Source of the DNA: Candidatus Frankia alpina
GTDB taxonomy: Bacteria > Actinomycetota > Actinomycetes > Frankiales > Frankiaceae
NCBI RefSeq assembly: GCF_902806485.1
Contig: NZ_CADCWT010000001.1
Coordinates: 41,202-105,201, forward strand
Length of the DNA: 64,000 nucleotides
Direction of reading: 5' to 3'
Made by a program: the position numbers and the translations under genes
Shown here: piece after piece, positions 30,182 through 37,657 of the stretch
How positions within the stretch are numbered: the stretch's first letter is position 1
How the letters are laid out: each line of letters opens with the position of its first letter
The notes under the pieces: model-generated
The model's input: the letters and a program-made list of their open reading frames with translations, nothing else
Databases searched by the model: none
What the model was told of the DNA's origin: nothing

Positions 30182-30523
30182 GTGGACCTGTCCCTCACGA
30201 CTCGCCAGGAAGGCAACCACACGGTCGTCGTGGTGGGCGGCGAGATCGACGTGTACACCGCACCGAAGCTGCGCGAGCAGCTCATTGAGCTTGTCTCCGG
30301 AGGGTCCTACCACCTGGTCGTCGACATGGAGGGCGTCGAGTTCCTCGACTCGACCGGCCTCGGTGTCCTGGTCGGCGGCCTCAAGCGCGTGCGCGCGCAC
30401 GAGGGCTCCCTGCGACTGGTCTGCACCCAGGAACGCATCCTCAAGATCTTCCGGATCACCGGTCTCACTAAGGTCTTCCCGATCCATTCCTCCATCGAGG
30501 AAGCGCTCGCCGCCAGCGAGTGA
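30182..30523 (+). CDS. bldG: Anti-sigma factor antagonist, STAS domain (BldG-like)
   Basis: 113-residue STAS protein of the SpoIIAA/RsbV type. [14 protein letters not shown] contains the phosphorylatable Ser in the canonical DSTGLG motif; residues before it form the [13 protein letters not shown] strand-helix. A strong AAGGAGG ribosome binding site precedes GTG 30182. The adjacent downstream RsbW-like kinase gives the partner-switch pair found at bldG in Streptomyces, where BldG is needed for development and antibiotic production. Unphosphorylated BldG would bind the anti-sigma factor and free a sigma factor, which is not encoded nearby. Confidence 0.92.
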   Translation: MDLSLTTRQEGNHTVVVVGGEIDVYTAPKLREQLIELVSGGSYHLVVDMEGVEFLDSTGLGVLVGGLKRVRAHEGSLRLVCTQERILKIFRITGLTKVFPIHSSIEEALAASE

Positions 30524-30565
30524 GTGAGCCGGACATCACGCCTTCGGAAAGGCAGGCACCGCCGT

Positions 30566-31096
30566 ATGCCCACCGTTGAGCTGCGGTTCGCCGCCTTGAA
30601 CGGACACGTCCGCACCGCGCGGATGATCGCCACGGCGGTCAGCCGGCGGGCCGGGATTCCCGCCGGAGCCGCCGACGAGATCAAGCTGGCGGTCACGGAG
30701 GCATGCGCCCGCGCGGTGCGCGTCAACCGCCGACATGCACCGGACTCGCCGGTGCATGTCGCACTCGTCGATACGCCCGACACCTTCACGATCACCGTTG
30801 CCGACTGCGGGCGCCCCGGTGACGAGGTCGCACCGGGTCCCGACGGCGGCCTCGTCACCGCCTCCACGCTGCTGGACCTCGAACCCGAGGCCGCCGACCC
30901 ACCCTGGTGGTCCGATACGTCCGACGACGACTCCGCCGAGGACAGCGCGGGCTTCCCACCGGGCCTCGGACTCGCCCTCATCGAGGGCCTCGTCGACGAG
31001 GTCGAGATCAGCCGCGGGCCCGACGGGGTGGGCACCGTCGTGGCGATGACCTGGCACACCGGCGTCGAGGCCGCGCCCTACAAGACGGCCCGTTGA
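30566..31096 (+). CDS. RsbW-like anti-sigma factor/serine kinase (bldG partner)
   Basis: 176 residues with a GHKL ATPase fold: N box AADEIKLAVTEACARAV, G1-like ITVADCGRPGDE and G2-like PGLGLALIEGLVDEVEI. Between them lies an acidic insertion (PWWSDTSDDDSAEDSAG) not usual in RsbW. ATG 30566 is 42 bases after bldG with GGAAAGGCAGG upstream. It is expected to phosphorylate BldG and to hold one or more sigma factors. The coding sequence carries a perfect 13-bp hairpin (30731-30761). Confidence 0.87.
   Translation: MPTVELRFAALNGHVRTARMIATAVSRRAGIPAGAADEIKLAVTEACARAVRVNRRHAPDSPVHVALVDTPDTFTITVADCGRPGDEVAPGPDGGLVTASTLLDLEPEAADPPWWSDTSDDDSAEDSAGFPPGLGLALIEGLVDEVEISRGPDGVGTVVAMTWHTGVEAAPYKTAR
30731..30761. 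repeat. Perfect 13-bp inverted repeat inside the anti-sigma gene
   Basis: CGACATGCACCGG, 5-base loop ACTCG, CCGGTGCATGTCG. It encodes the RHAPDSPVHV region of the anti-sigma factor. It is stronger than most intergenic stems here and could affect mRNA stability or translation. Confidence 0.8.
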
Positions 31097-31712
31097 CCTC
31101 CTCTCCGCCCTGAAGCTGATGGGCGGGGATTCCCCCGTGTGCTGTGCCGTGGTGGACGTGGGCTTCGGGTGGGTTCCCGCTTCGCGTTGACGTCCCGGTT
31201 GTGGACCCCGACGACCTGCGTCCGTCCGGCGTCGCACACCGACCGCGCCAGCCGCGTCCGGCCCAGGCCGGCGCCGACGTCGCCTGACGCTCGCGCGGAG
31301 CTCTGGCTCCCTGCGACGCCCAATGCCTCCGCGCCCACGAGTCGCATTTTTCCGATAAAAGCTTTTCGCCCGTTATCGGATAAATAGTCATCAACGCGAA
31401 GCTTCATATTATGCATCCAATCGCAGCCGACCCGGCGGGCGATCGCAGAAAAAGCAGCACACATCACAGTGGTGTGGATAGACTCCGCCGCATCTCGCGG
31501 ACGGTTGATCCAACCGCCCGAAGACCCCCTTGTACTCCCCGTGAAACCTGCCGGAAGCGTCGAAATCAGGATGAATCCGGCCGATCTCACTCCGAGTGTC
31601 GCCGGATGCGGCGCCCGGCCGTCACCGTCTCTATGCCGTGGGACCCGTCGGAATCGGCACCCATGAGCCATCGACACGCGCGGAGGGGGCACAGAGTAGA
31701 CCGGGAGGAACC
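31097..31712. other. Intergenic region upstream of hppA, A/T-rich with an inverted repeat
   Basis: No gene supported. The 31340-31410 stretch is strikingly A/T-rich for this genome and holds an 8-bp inverted repeat (TCCGATAA 31351-31358, TTATCGGA 31373-31380, 14-base spacer). It probably contains the hppA promoter and an operator. I could match no known riboswitch to the 31410-31700 leader. Confidence 0.45.
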
Positions 31713-34052
31713 ATGTCCCCGATCCACGCCCTGCAGTCCGAGGGCACTGGAATCGACCTTAGTGGCAGCGCCCTCGGCCTGGTCGCCGGTGTGGCGATAG
31801 TTGCAGCCCTCGCGCTGCTCGTCGCCGGCTACCTGGCACGGGAGGTGTTGGCCGCCAGCCCCGGAACCGCGCGGATGGTGGAGGTCGGGCAGGCGGTTCA
31901 GGAAGGCGCTGCGGCCTACCTCAGACGGCAGTTCAAGACGTTGGCAGGATTTGTCGTCGTCATCCCCTTTGTCCTGTTGCTGCTTCCGTCCGACGATACC
32001 GGGGCCAAGGTCGGGAGATCGGTCTTCTTCGTGGTCGGCGCCCTCTTCTCGGCGCTTGTCGGTTTTGTCGGGATGTGGCTCGCGACCAGGGCGAACACCC
32101 GCACGGCGGCCGCGGCGATGACCCACGGAGAGAGGGCCGCCGTGCGCATCGCCTTCCGGACAGGCGGCGTCGTGGGCATGTTCACGGTCGGTCTCGGCCT
32201 GCTCGGCGCCGCTGTCGTCGTGCTCGTCTTCCGGGACACCGCGCCGCAGGTACTGGAGGGGTTCGGATTCGGAGCCGCTCTGCTCGCGATGTTCATGCGG
32301 GTCGGGGGTGGCATCTTCACCAAGGCCGCGGACGTCGGAGCCGACCTGGTCGGAAAGGTCGAACAGGGCATCCCGGAGGACGACCCGCGCAACGCGGCGA
32401 CGATCGCCGACAACGTCGGCGACAACGTCGGCGACTGCGCCGGTATGGCCGCGGACCTGTTCGAGTCCTACGCGGTGACGCTGGTCGCAGCGCTGATCCT
32501 CGGGGTGAGCGCCTTCGGCGAGCGAGGGCTGGTGTTCCCGCTGCTGATCCCGGCCGTCGGGGTCGTCACGGCGGTCATCGGCATCTTCGCGGTATCGCCA
32601 CGGGCCGGCGACCGCAGCGGGATGGCCGCGATCAATCGCGGCTTCTTCACCTCCGCGGTGGTGTCGGCGATCGGCGTGGTGATCGTCTCGGTGCTCTATC
32701 TGCCGACGGACTTCGCCGGATTCCCCGGACTCGAGTCCAGCACCCAGTCCGGCAATCCGCGGGTCATCGCGATCAGCGCCGTTCTTATCGGCATCGTGCT
32801 CGCCGCGGCCATCCAGCTGCTCACGGGATACTTCACCGAGACGACCCGCCGGCCGGTGCGGGATGTGGCCCAGGCATCGCTCACCGGACCGGCCACGAAC
32901 ATTCTCGCCGGCATCGGTGTCGGCCTGGAATCCGCGGTCTACTCCTCCCTGCTCATCGGGGCCGCGGTCTTCGGCGCCTATCTGCTTGGCTCGGGCAGCG
33001 TCACGATCGCGTTGTTCGCGGTCGCGCTGGCGGGCACCGGACTACTGACCACGGTGGGCGTCATCATCTCGATGGACACCTTCGGCCCGGTGAGCGACAA
33101 CGCCCAGGGCATCGCCGAGATGTCTGGCGAGATGGACGAGCAGGGCAGCGCCATCCTGACCTCCCTCGACGCCGTGGGCAACACCACGAAGGCCATCACG
33201 AAGGGCATCGCGATCGCCACCGCAGTCCTGGCCGCGACCGCGTTGTTCGGCTCGTTCACCGACACGGTGACCAATGCTCTCGGCGACGCCGGCGTCCGCC
33301 CGGAAACCGGGCGAGGGACGGTCGGCGGACTGAACATCGCCTATCCCGACGCTCTGGTCGGGCTCGTCATCGGCGCGGCCGTCGTCTTCCTGTTCTCGGG
33401 GCTCGCCATCAACGCGGTGGGCCGTGCGGCCGGCCGGGTCGTGATGGAGGTGCGCAACCAGTTCCGCACCAGGCCCGGAATCATGACCGGCAGCGAGAAG
33501 CCGGACTACGGCGCGGTTGTCGACATCTGCACCAGGGATTCGCTCCGTGAACTGATTACCCCGGGGACGCTGGCGGTCCTGGCCCCGATCGCGGTCGGCT
33601 TCGGCCTCGGTTATCCGCCGCTGGGGGCGTTCCTCGGCGGTGCCATCGCCGGCGGCGTCCTGATGGCCGTGTTCCTGGCGAACTCCGGCGGCGCGTGGGA
33701 CAACGCGAAGAAGCTCGTCGAGGACGGGAACTACGGCGGGAAGGGCTCGGAGGTCCACGCCGCGACCGTGATCGGCGACACGGTCGGCGACCCGTTCAAG
33801 GACACCGCCGGGCCGTCCATCAACCCGCTACTCAAGGTGATGAACCTGGTCAGCCTGCTGATCGCACCGACGGTGGTGAAGTACTCGGTCGGCACCGACC
33901 GGAACACGCCACTGCGCATCGGCATCGCCCTCGCCGCGGTCGTCGTCATCGTCGCGGTGATCGTCGTGTCCAAGCGGCGCAGCTCGATGATCGCTGGAGA
34001 TCCACCGGCCGCGCAGGCGGCAGCCCCGAGCTCGGAAACGATCAACGTCTGA
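31713..34052 (+). CDS. hppA: Membrane H+-translocating pyrophosphatase, K+-independent type
   Basis: Integral membrane enzyme of 779 residues with about 16 membrane segments that couples pyrophosphate hydrolysis to proton export. It shows the PPi-binding motif DVGADLVGK (about 207), DNVGDNVGDCAGMAADLFES, and the C-terminal mirror DTVGDPFKDTAGPS. GNTTKAITKG (about 489) has Lys where K+-dependent enzymes have Ala, indicating the K+-independent class. Start ATG 31713 has GGGAGGA 3 bases upstream; the longer frame is not supported. Monocistronic as far as can be seen; a cytosolic pyrophosphatase gene lies at 44842. Confidence 0.95.
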   Translation: MSPIHALQSEGTGIDLSGSALGLVAGVAIVAALALLVAGYLAREVLAASPGTARMVEVGQAVQEGAAAYLRRQFKTLAGFVVVIPFVLLLLPSDDTGAKVGRSVFFVVGALFSALVGFVGMWLATRANTRTAAAAMTHGERAAVRIAFRTGGVVGMFTVGLGLLGAAVVVLVFRDTAPQVLEGFGFGAALLAMFMRVGGGIFTKAADVGADLVGKVEQGIPEDDPRNAATIADNVGDNVGDCAGMAADLFESYAVTLVAALILGVSAFGERGLVFPLLIPAVGVVTAVIGIFAVSPRAGDRSGMAAINRGFFTSAVVSAIGVVIVSVLYLPTDFAGFPGLESSTQSGNPRVIAISAVLIGIVLAAAIQLLTGYFTETTRRPVRDVAQASLTGPATNILAGIGVGLESAVYSSLLIGAAVFGAYLLGSGSVTIALFAVALAGTGLLTTVGVIISMDTFGPVSDNAQGIAEMSGEMDEQGSAILTSLDAVGNTTKAITKGIAIATAVLAATALFGSFTDTVTNALGDAGVRPETGRGTVGGLNIAYPDALVGLVIGAAVVFLFSGLAINAVGRAAGRVVMEVRNQFRTRPGIMTGSEKPDYGAVVDICTRDSLRELITPGTLAVLAPIAVGFGLGYPPLGAFLGGAIAGGVLMAVFLANSGGAWDNAKKLVEDGNYGGKGSEVHAATVIGDTVGDPFKDTAGPSINPLLKVMNLVSLLIAPTVVKYSVGTDRNTPLRIGIALAAVVVIVAVIVVSKRRSSMIAGDPPAAQAAAPSSETINV

Positions 34053-34462
34053 CCGCGATCCCGACCATCGACACAGCCGGGCACGGGGACAGACACCGGG
34101 GATCAGTCACCCAGAGCAACATTCGGGGGCCTGCGGTGGTGACTATACACCACCGCCGCACACTCTCGTGCGGGCCCGGTCGGGCCGTCCAGGCGTCATC
34201 GGGTGCGCCGTGGGTAGGCGTCGGGCTACCGAAGCCCTATCCGGACGGGAAGCTTCGCGGAATCCAACAGCGGCGTACGGTGCTGCGAGGCACCGCTTGC
34301 ACACCGGCGGCCGCCGCCTGCCCGATCAGCACCCGCCGGACGCACGTTCGCCAGGCCACGCCAGATCGGGCACCGGGCACCACCCAAGCAACATCCGCCA
34401 TATCCGGGACCTACGCTTCGCCCACCGGTCATCGCACCGAGCACGCTGCACCGAGGAGAGAA
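34053..34462. other. Intergenic region between hppA and topA
   Basis: No gene supported. It carries the 34133-34156 inverted repeat and the topA ribosome binding site GAGGAGAG (34453-34460). Confidence 0.4.
34133..34156. terminator. 9-bp perfect hairpin after hppA (terminator or topA operator)
   Basis: GCGGTGGTG, loop ACTATA, CACCACCGC, 80 bases after the hppA stop. It lacks a T-run. The loop TATA could form part of a -10 box (TATACA at 34144-34149), so an operator for topA is an alternative. Confidence 0.45.
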
Positions 34463-37400
34463 GTGCGACCGCGCACGAAGACGACGACACCGACGACCGC
34501 GCGGTCATCCGCCCCGGTCGCCGAGCCCGGCGAGCCCACCAGGACCGGCCCCACGCCGAGCCCGGACGCAAGCGCGGCCTCAGCAGAGGTGCCCACCAGG
34601 CGTACGAGCGGCCGGGCCGCTACGAGCCGAGCTGCGACGGGAGGCACGACGGCCGGCCGGCCGGCGACCGGATCGAGCGGCTCCGCCGGTGCCGCGCCCA
34701 AGCCGACCCCAGGTACGGGCATGCGCCTGGTGATCGTGGAGTCCCCGGCGAAGGCGAAGACCATCGCCGGCTACCTCGGCCCGGGCTGGCAGGTGGAGTC
34801 GAGCATCGGCCACATCCGCGACCTGCCGCGCAGCGCCGCCGATGTCCCAGCCGCGCACAAGGGCAAGCCGTGGGCCCGGCTCGGCGTCGACGTCGACAAC
34901 GACTTCGAACCGCTTTACGTTGTCACGCCGGACAAGAGGCTGCAGGTCAGCAAGCTCAAGGCGTTGGTGAAGGACGCCACCGAGCTCTACCTCGCGACAG
35001 ACGAGGACCGCGAGGGCGAGGCGATCGCCTGGCACCTGCTCCAGACGCTGAAGCCGACGGTGCCGGTGAAGCGGATGGTGTTCCACGAGATCACTCCGCA
35101 GGCGATCCGCCGCGCCGTCGACAACCCCCGCGAGATCGACGAGAACCTGGTCAACGCACAGGAGACCCGTCGCATCCTGGACCGCCTCTACGGCTACGAG
35201 GTCTCCCCCGTGCTGTGGAAGAAGGTCATGCCGAAGCTGTCGGCGGGCCGCGTTCAGAGCGTGGCGACCCGGGTCCTGGTCGAGCGGGAGCGGGCCCGGA
35301 TGCGGTTCCGCTCGGCGGAGTACTGGAACATCGAGGGTCTGTTCGGCGCAACGGTCGCCCGCCAGAACTGGCCGGCAGGAACCGACGGCGCGGACGCAGG
35401 CGGAGCCGGCTCGGGCGTGGAACGCACTCCGCTGCCGGCGACACTCGTCGCCCTCGACCGCAACCGGATCGCCACCGGCCGGGACTTCGCACCGACCGGC
35501 GAGCTGACCACGTCCGGTGTGACCCGGCTGGACGAGGCGGGCGCGGGCGCCCTGCGCGACCGGCTGGCCGATGCGGCGTTCGCGGTGCGCTCGGTGGAAA
35601 CCAAGCCGTACCGCCGTTCGCCGTACCCGCCGTTCATGACCTCCACGCTGCAGCAGGAGGCGGGCCGCAAGCTGCGATTCTCCAGCCAGCGCACCATGCA
35701 GATCGCGCAGCGGCTGTATGAGAACGGCTACATCACCTACATGCGTACGGACTCGACGAACCTGTCCGAGACCGCGCTCGCCGCGGCCCGTTCCCAGGCC
35801 GAGAGCCTCTACGGCGCGGAGTACGTGCCGGCCCGGCCGCGCACATACACCAAGAAGGTCAAAAACGCCCAGGAGGCGCACGAGGCGATCCGGCCCGCCG
35901 GCGATCACTTCCGCACCCCCGGGGAGGTCCGCGGCGAGCTCGACCTCGACTCCTACCGGCTGTACGAGCTGATCTGGCAGCGCACGGTCGCGAGTCAGAT
36001 GGCGGACGCCCGGGGCACCAGCGCCACGATCCGGCTCGGCGCCACGTCGTCGGCCGGAGAGAACGCGGAGTTCTCCGCGTCCGGCAAGGTCATCACCTTC
36101 CCCGGTTTCCTGCGCGCCTACGTCGAGGGCGCGGACGACCCCGACGCGGAGCTGGAGGACCGCGAACGGCGCCTGCCCGACGTCCGCGCGGGCGACCCGC
36201 TCGAGGTCCGCTCGCTGACTCCCCGCGGGCACGCCACCAGCCCGCCGGCCCGATTCACCGAAGCCAGCCTGGTCAAGACGCTCGAGGAACTCGGGATCGG
36301 CCGGCCGTCCACATACGCCTCGATCATCGGCACGATCCAGGATCGCGGCTATGTGTGGAAGAAGGGCTCGGCGCTTGTGCCGAGCTTCATCGCGTTCGCC
36401 GTCGTCGGCCTGCTGGAGGACCACTTCGGCCGGCTGGTGGACTACCGGTTCACCGCGACGATGGAAGACGACCTCGACGACATCGCGGCCGGCACCGCGG
36501 CGTCCACCGACTGGCTGACCCGCTTCTACTTCGGCACGGGAGACGGCACGGGGAACGGCTCCGACCCCGGCACCGCGGCCGGGCTCAAGCACCTCGTGAG
36601 CGAACGACTCGGCGAGATCGACGCCCGCGAGGTGAACTCGATCCCGCTTGGCGAGGCCGACGACGGTACGACGGTCGTGGTGCGGGTCGGGCGGTACGGC
36701 CCCTACGTCCAGCACGGAGAGAGCCGGGCCAGCGTGCCCGACGACCAGGCCCCGGACGAGCTCACCGTCGCCCACGCGCTGGAGTTGCTGGCCGCCCCGA
36801 GCGGGGACCGGGTGCTCGGGGCGGACCCGGCGACGGGCGCGACGATCACGGCCAAGGCCGGCCGGTTCGGCCCGTACGTCACGACGGACACCGATCCGCC
36901 GCGCACGTCCAGCCTGCTGCGGACGATGTCGCTGGAGACGCTGGCCCTCGACGACGCCGTGAAACTGCTGATGCTGCCGCGCAACCTCGGCGCCGGTGCG
37001 GACGGCGAGGAGGTGACCGCGCAGAACGGGCGGTACGGCCCCTACGTGAAGAAGGGCGCCGAGAACCGGTCGCTGGAGTCCGAGGATCAGCTGTTCACGG
37101 TGACCCTCGCCGAGGCGCTGGCGCTACTCGCTCAGCCCAAGGCACGAGGCCGCCGAGCAGCCGTCCAGACGCCCCCGCTGCGCGAACTCGGCAACGACTC
37201 GGTCAGCGGCAAACCGATGGTCGTCCGCGAGGGACGTTTCGGCCCCTACGTGACCGACGGCGAGACCAACGCGAGCCTGCGCAAGGGCGACGCCGTCGAA
37301 TCGATCACGGACGAGCGCGCCGCGGAGCTGCTCGCGGACCGCCGAGCCCGTGGTCCGGCCACCCCCAAGCGCGCGGCCCGAGGCACCGCCAAGTCGACGA

Positions 37401-37657
37401 CGGCCAAGAGCGGCACCGCCAAGTCCACGACGGCCAAGTCCACCACGACGAAGCCGGCTGCGGCGAAGTCCACGACGGCGAAGACGGCCGCCAAGTCCGG
37501 CACCACCAAGAGCTCGGCGGCGAAGTCGGGCTCGACCAAGGCCGGCGCGGCGAAGGGCAGCGCGGCGAAGAAGGCCGGCGAGGAGTCGGCGGTCACCGGG
37601 TCGTCCGCTCCGGACGACGGCGGTGGCGGTGGCGGTGGCACCCGCCGGATGGGCTGA
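34463..37657 (+). CDS. topA: DNA topoisomerase I (type IA)
   Basis: Relaxes negative supercoils. 1064 residues from GTG 34463 (GAGGAGAG two bases upstream). A Thr/Pro/Ser-rich extension of about 86 residues precedes MRLVIVESPAKAKTI, which starts the Toprim domain with the acidic TDEDREGEAIAWHL. The catalytic Tyr is in YITYMRTDS (about 425). The C-terminal region has four or more RFGPYV/RYGPYV-type repeats and no zinc fingers, then a Lys/Ala/Ser/Thr tail (KSTTAK units, about 973-1050) as in other actinobacterial TopA. The ATG of the downstream transporter-kinase overlaps its stop (TGATG), so the genes are coupled. Confidence 0.95.
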   Translation: MRPRTKTTTPTTARSSAPVAEPGEPTRTGPTPSPDASAASAEVPTRRTSGRAATSRAATGGTTAGRPATGSSGSAGAAPKPTPGTGMRLVIVESPAKAKTIAGYLGPGWQVESSIGHIRDLPRSAADVPAAHKGKPWARLGVDVDNDFEPLYVVTPDKRLQVSKLKALVKDATELYLATDEDREGEAIAWHLLQTLKPTVPVKRMVFHEITPQAIRRAVDNPREIDENLVNAQETRRILDRLYGYEVSPVLWKKVMPKLSAGRVQSVATRVLVERERARMRFRSAEYWNIEGLFGATVARQNWPAGTDGADAGGAGSGVERTPLPATLVALDRNRIATGRDFAPTGELTTSGVTRLDEAGAGALRDRLADAAFAVRSVETKPYRRSPYPPFMTSTLQQEAGRKLRFSSQRTMQIAQRLYENGYITYMRTDSTNLSETALAAARSQAESLYGAEYVPARPRTYTKKVKNAQEAHEAIRPAGDHFRTPGEVRGELDLDSYRLYELIWQRTVASQMADARGTSATIRLGATSSAGENAEFSASGKVITFPGFLRAYVEGADDPDAELEDRERRLPDVRAGDPLEVRSLTPRGHATSPPARFTEASLVKTLEELGIGRPSTYASIIGTIQDRGYVWKKGSALVPSFIAFAVVGLLEDHFGRLVDYRFTATMEDDLDDIAAGTAASTDWLTRFYFGTGDGTGNGSDPGTAAGLKHLVSERLGEIDAREVNSIPLGEADDGTTVVVRVGRYGPYVQHGESRASVPDDQAPDELTVAHALELLAAPSGDRVLGADPATGATITAKAGRFGPYVTTDTDPPRTSSLLRTMSLETLALDDAVKLLMLPRNLGAGADGEEVTAQNGRYGPYVKKGAENRSLESEDQLFTVTLAEALALLAQPKARGRRAAVQTPPLRELGNDSVSGKPMVVREGRFGPYVTDGETNASLRKGDAVESITDERAAELLADRRARGPATPKRAARGTAKSTTAKSGTAKSTTAKSTTTKPAAAKSTTAKTAAKSGTTKSSAAKSGSTKAGAAKGSAAKKAGEESAVTGSSAPDDGGGGGGGTRRMG

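Noticed and set aside
31410..31712. Possible riboswitch in the hppA leader
   Set aside because: I could not match any known aptamer core, and the only clear structure is the upstream inverted repeat.
34580..36775. Minus-strand open frame of 731 codons
   Set aside because: Antisense to topA, which is certain from its motifs.
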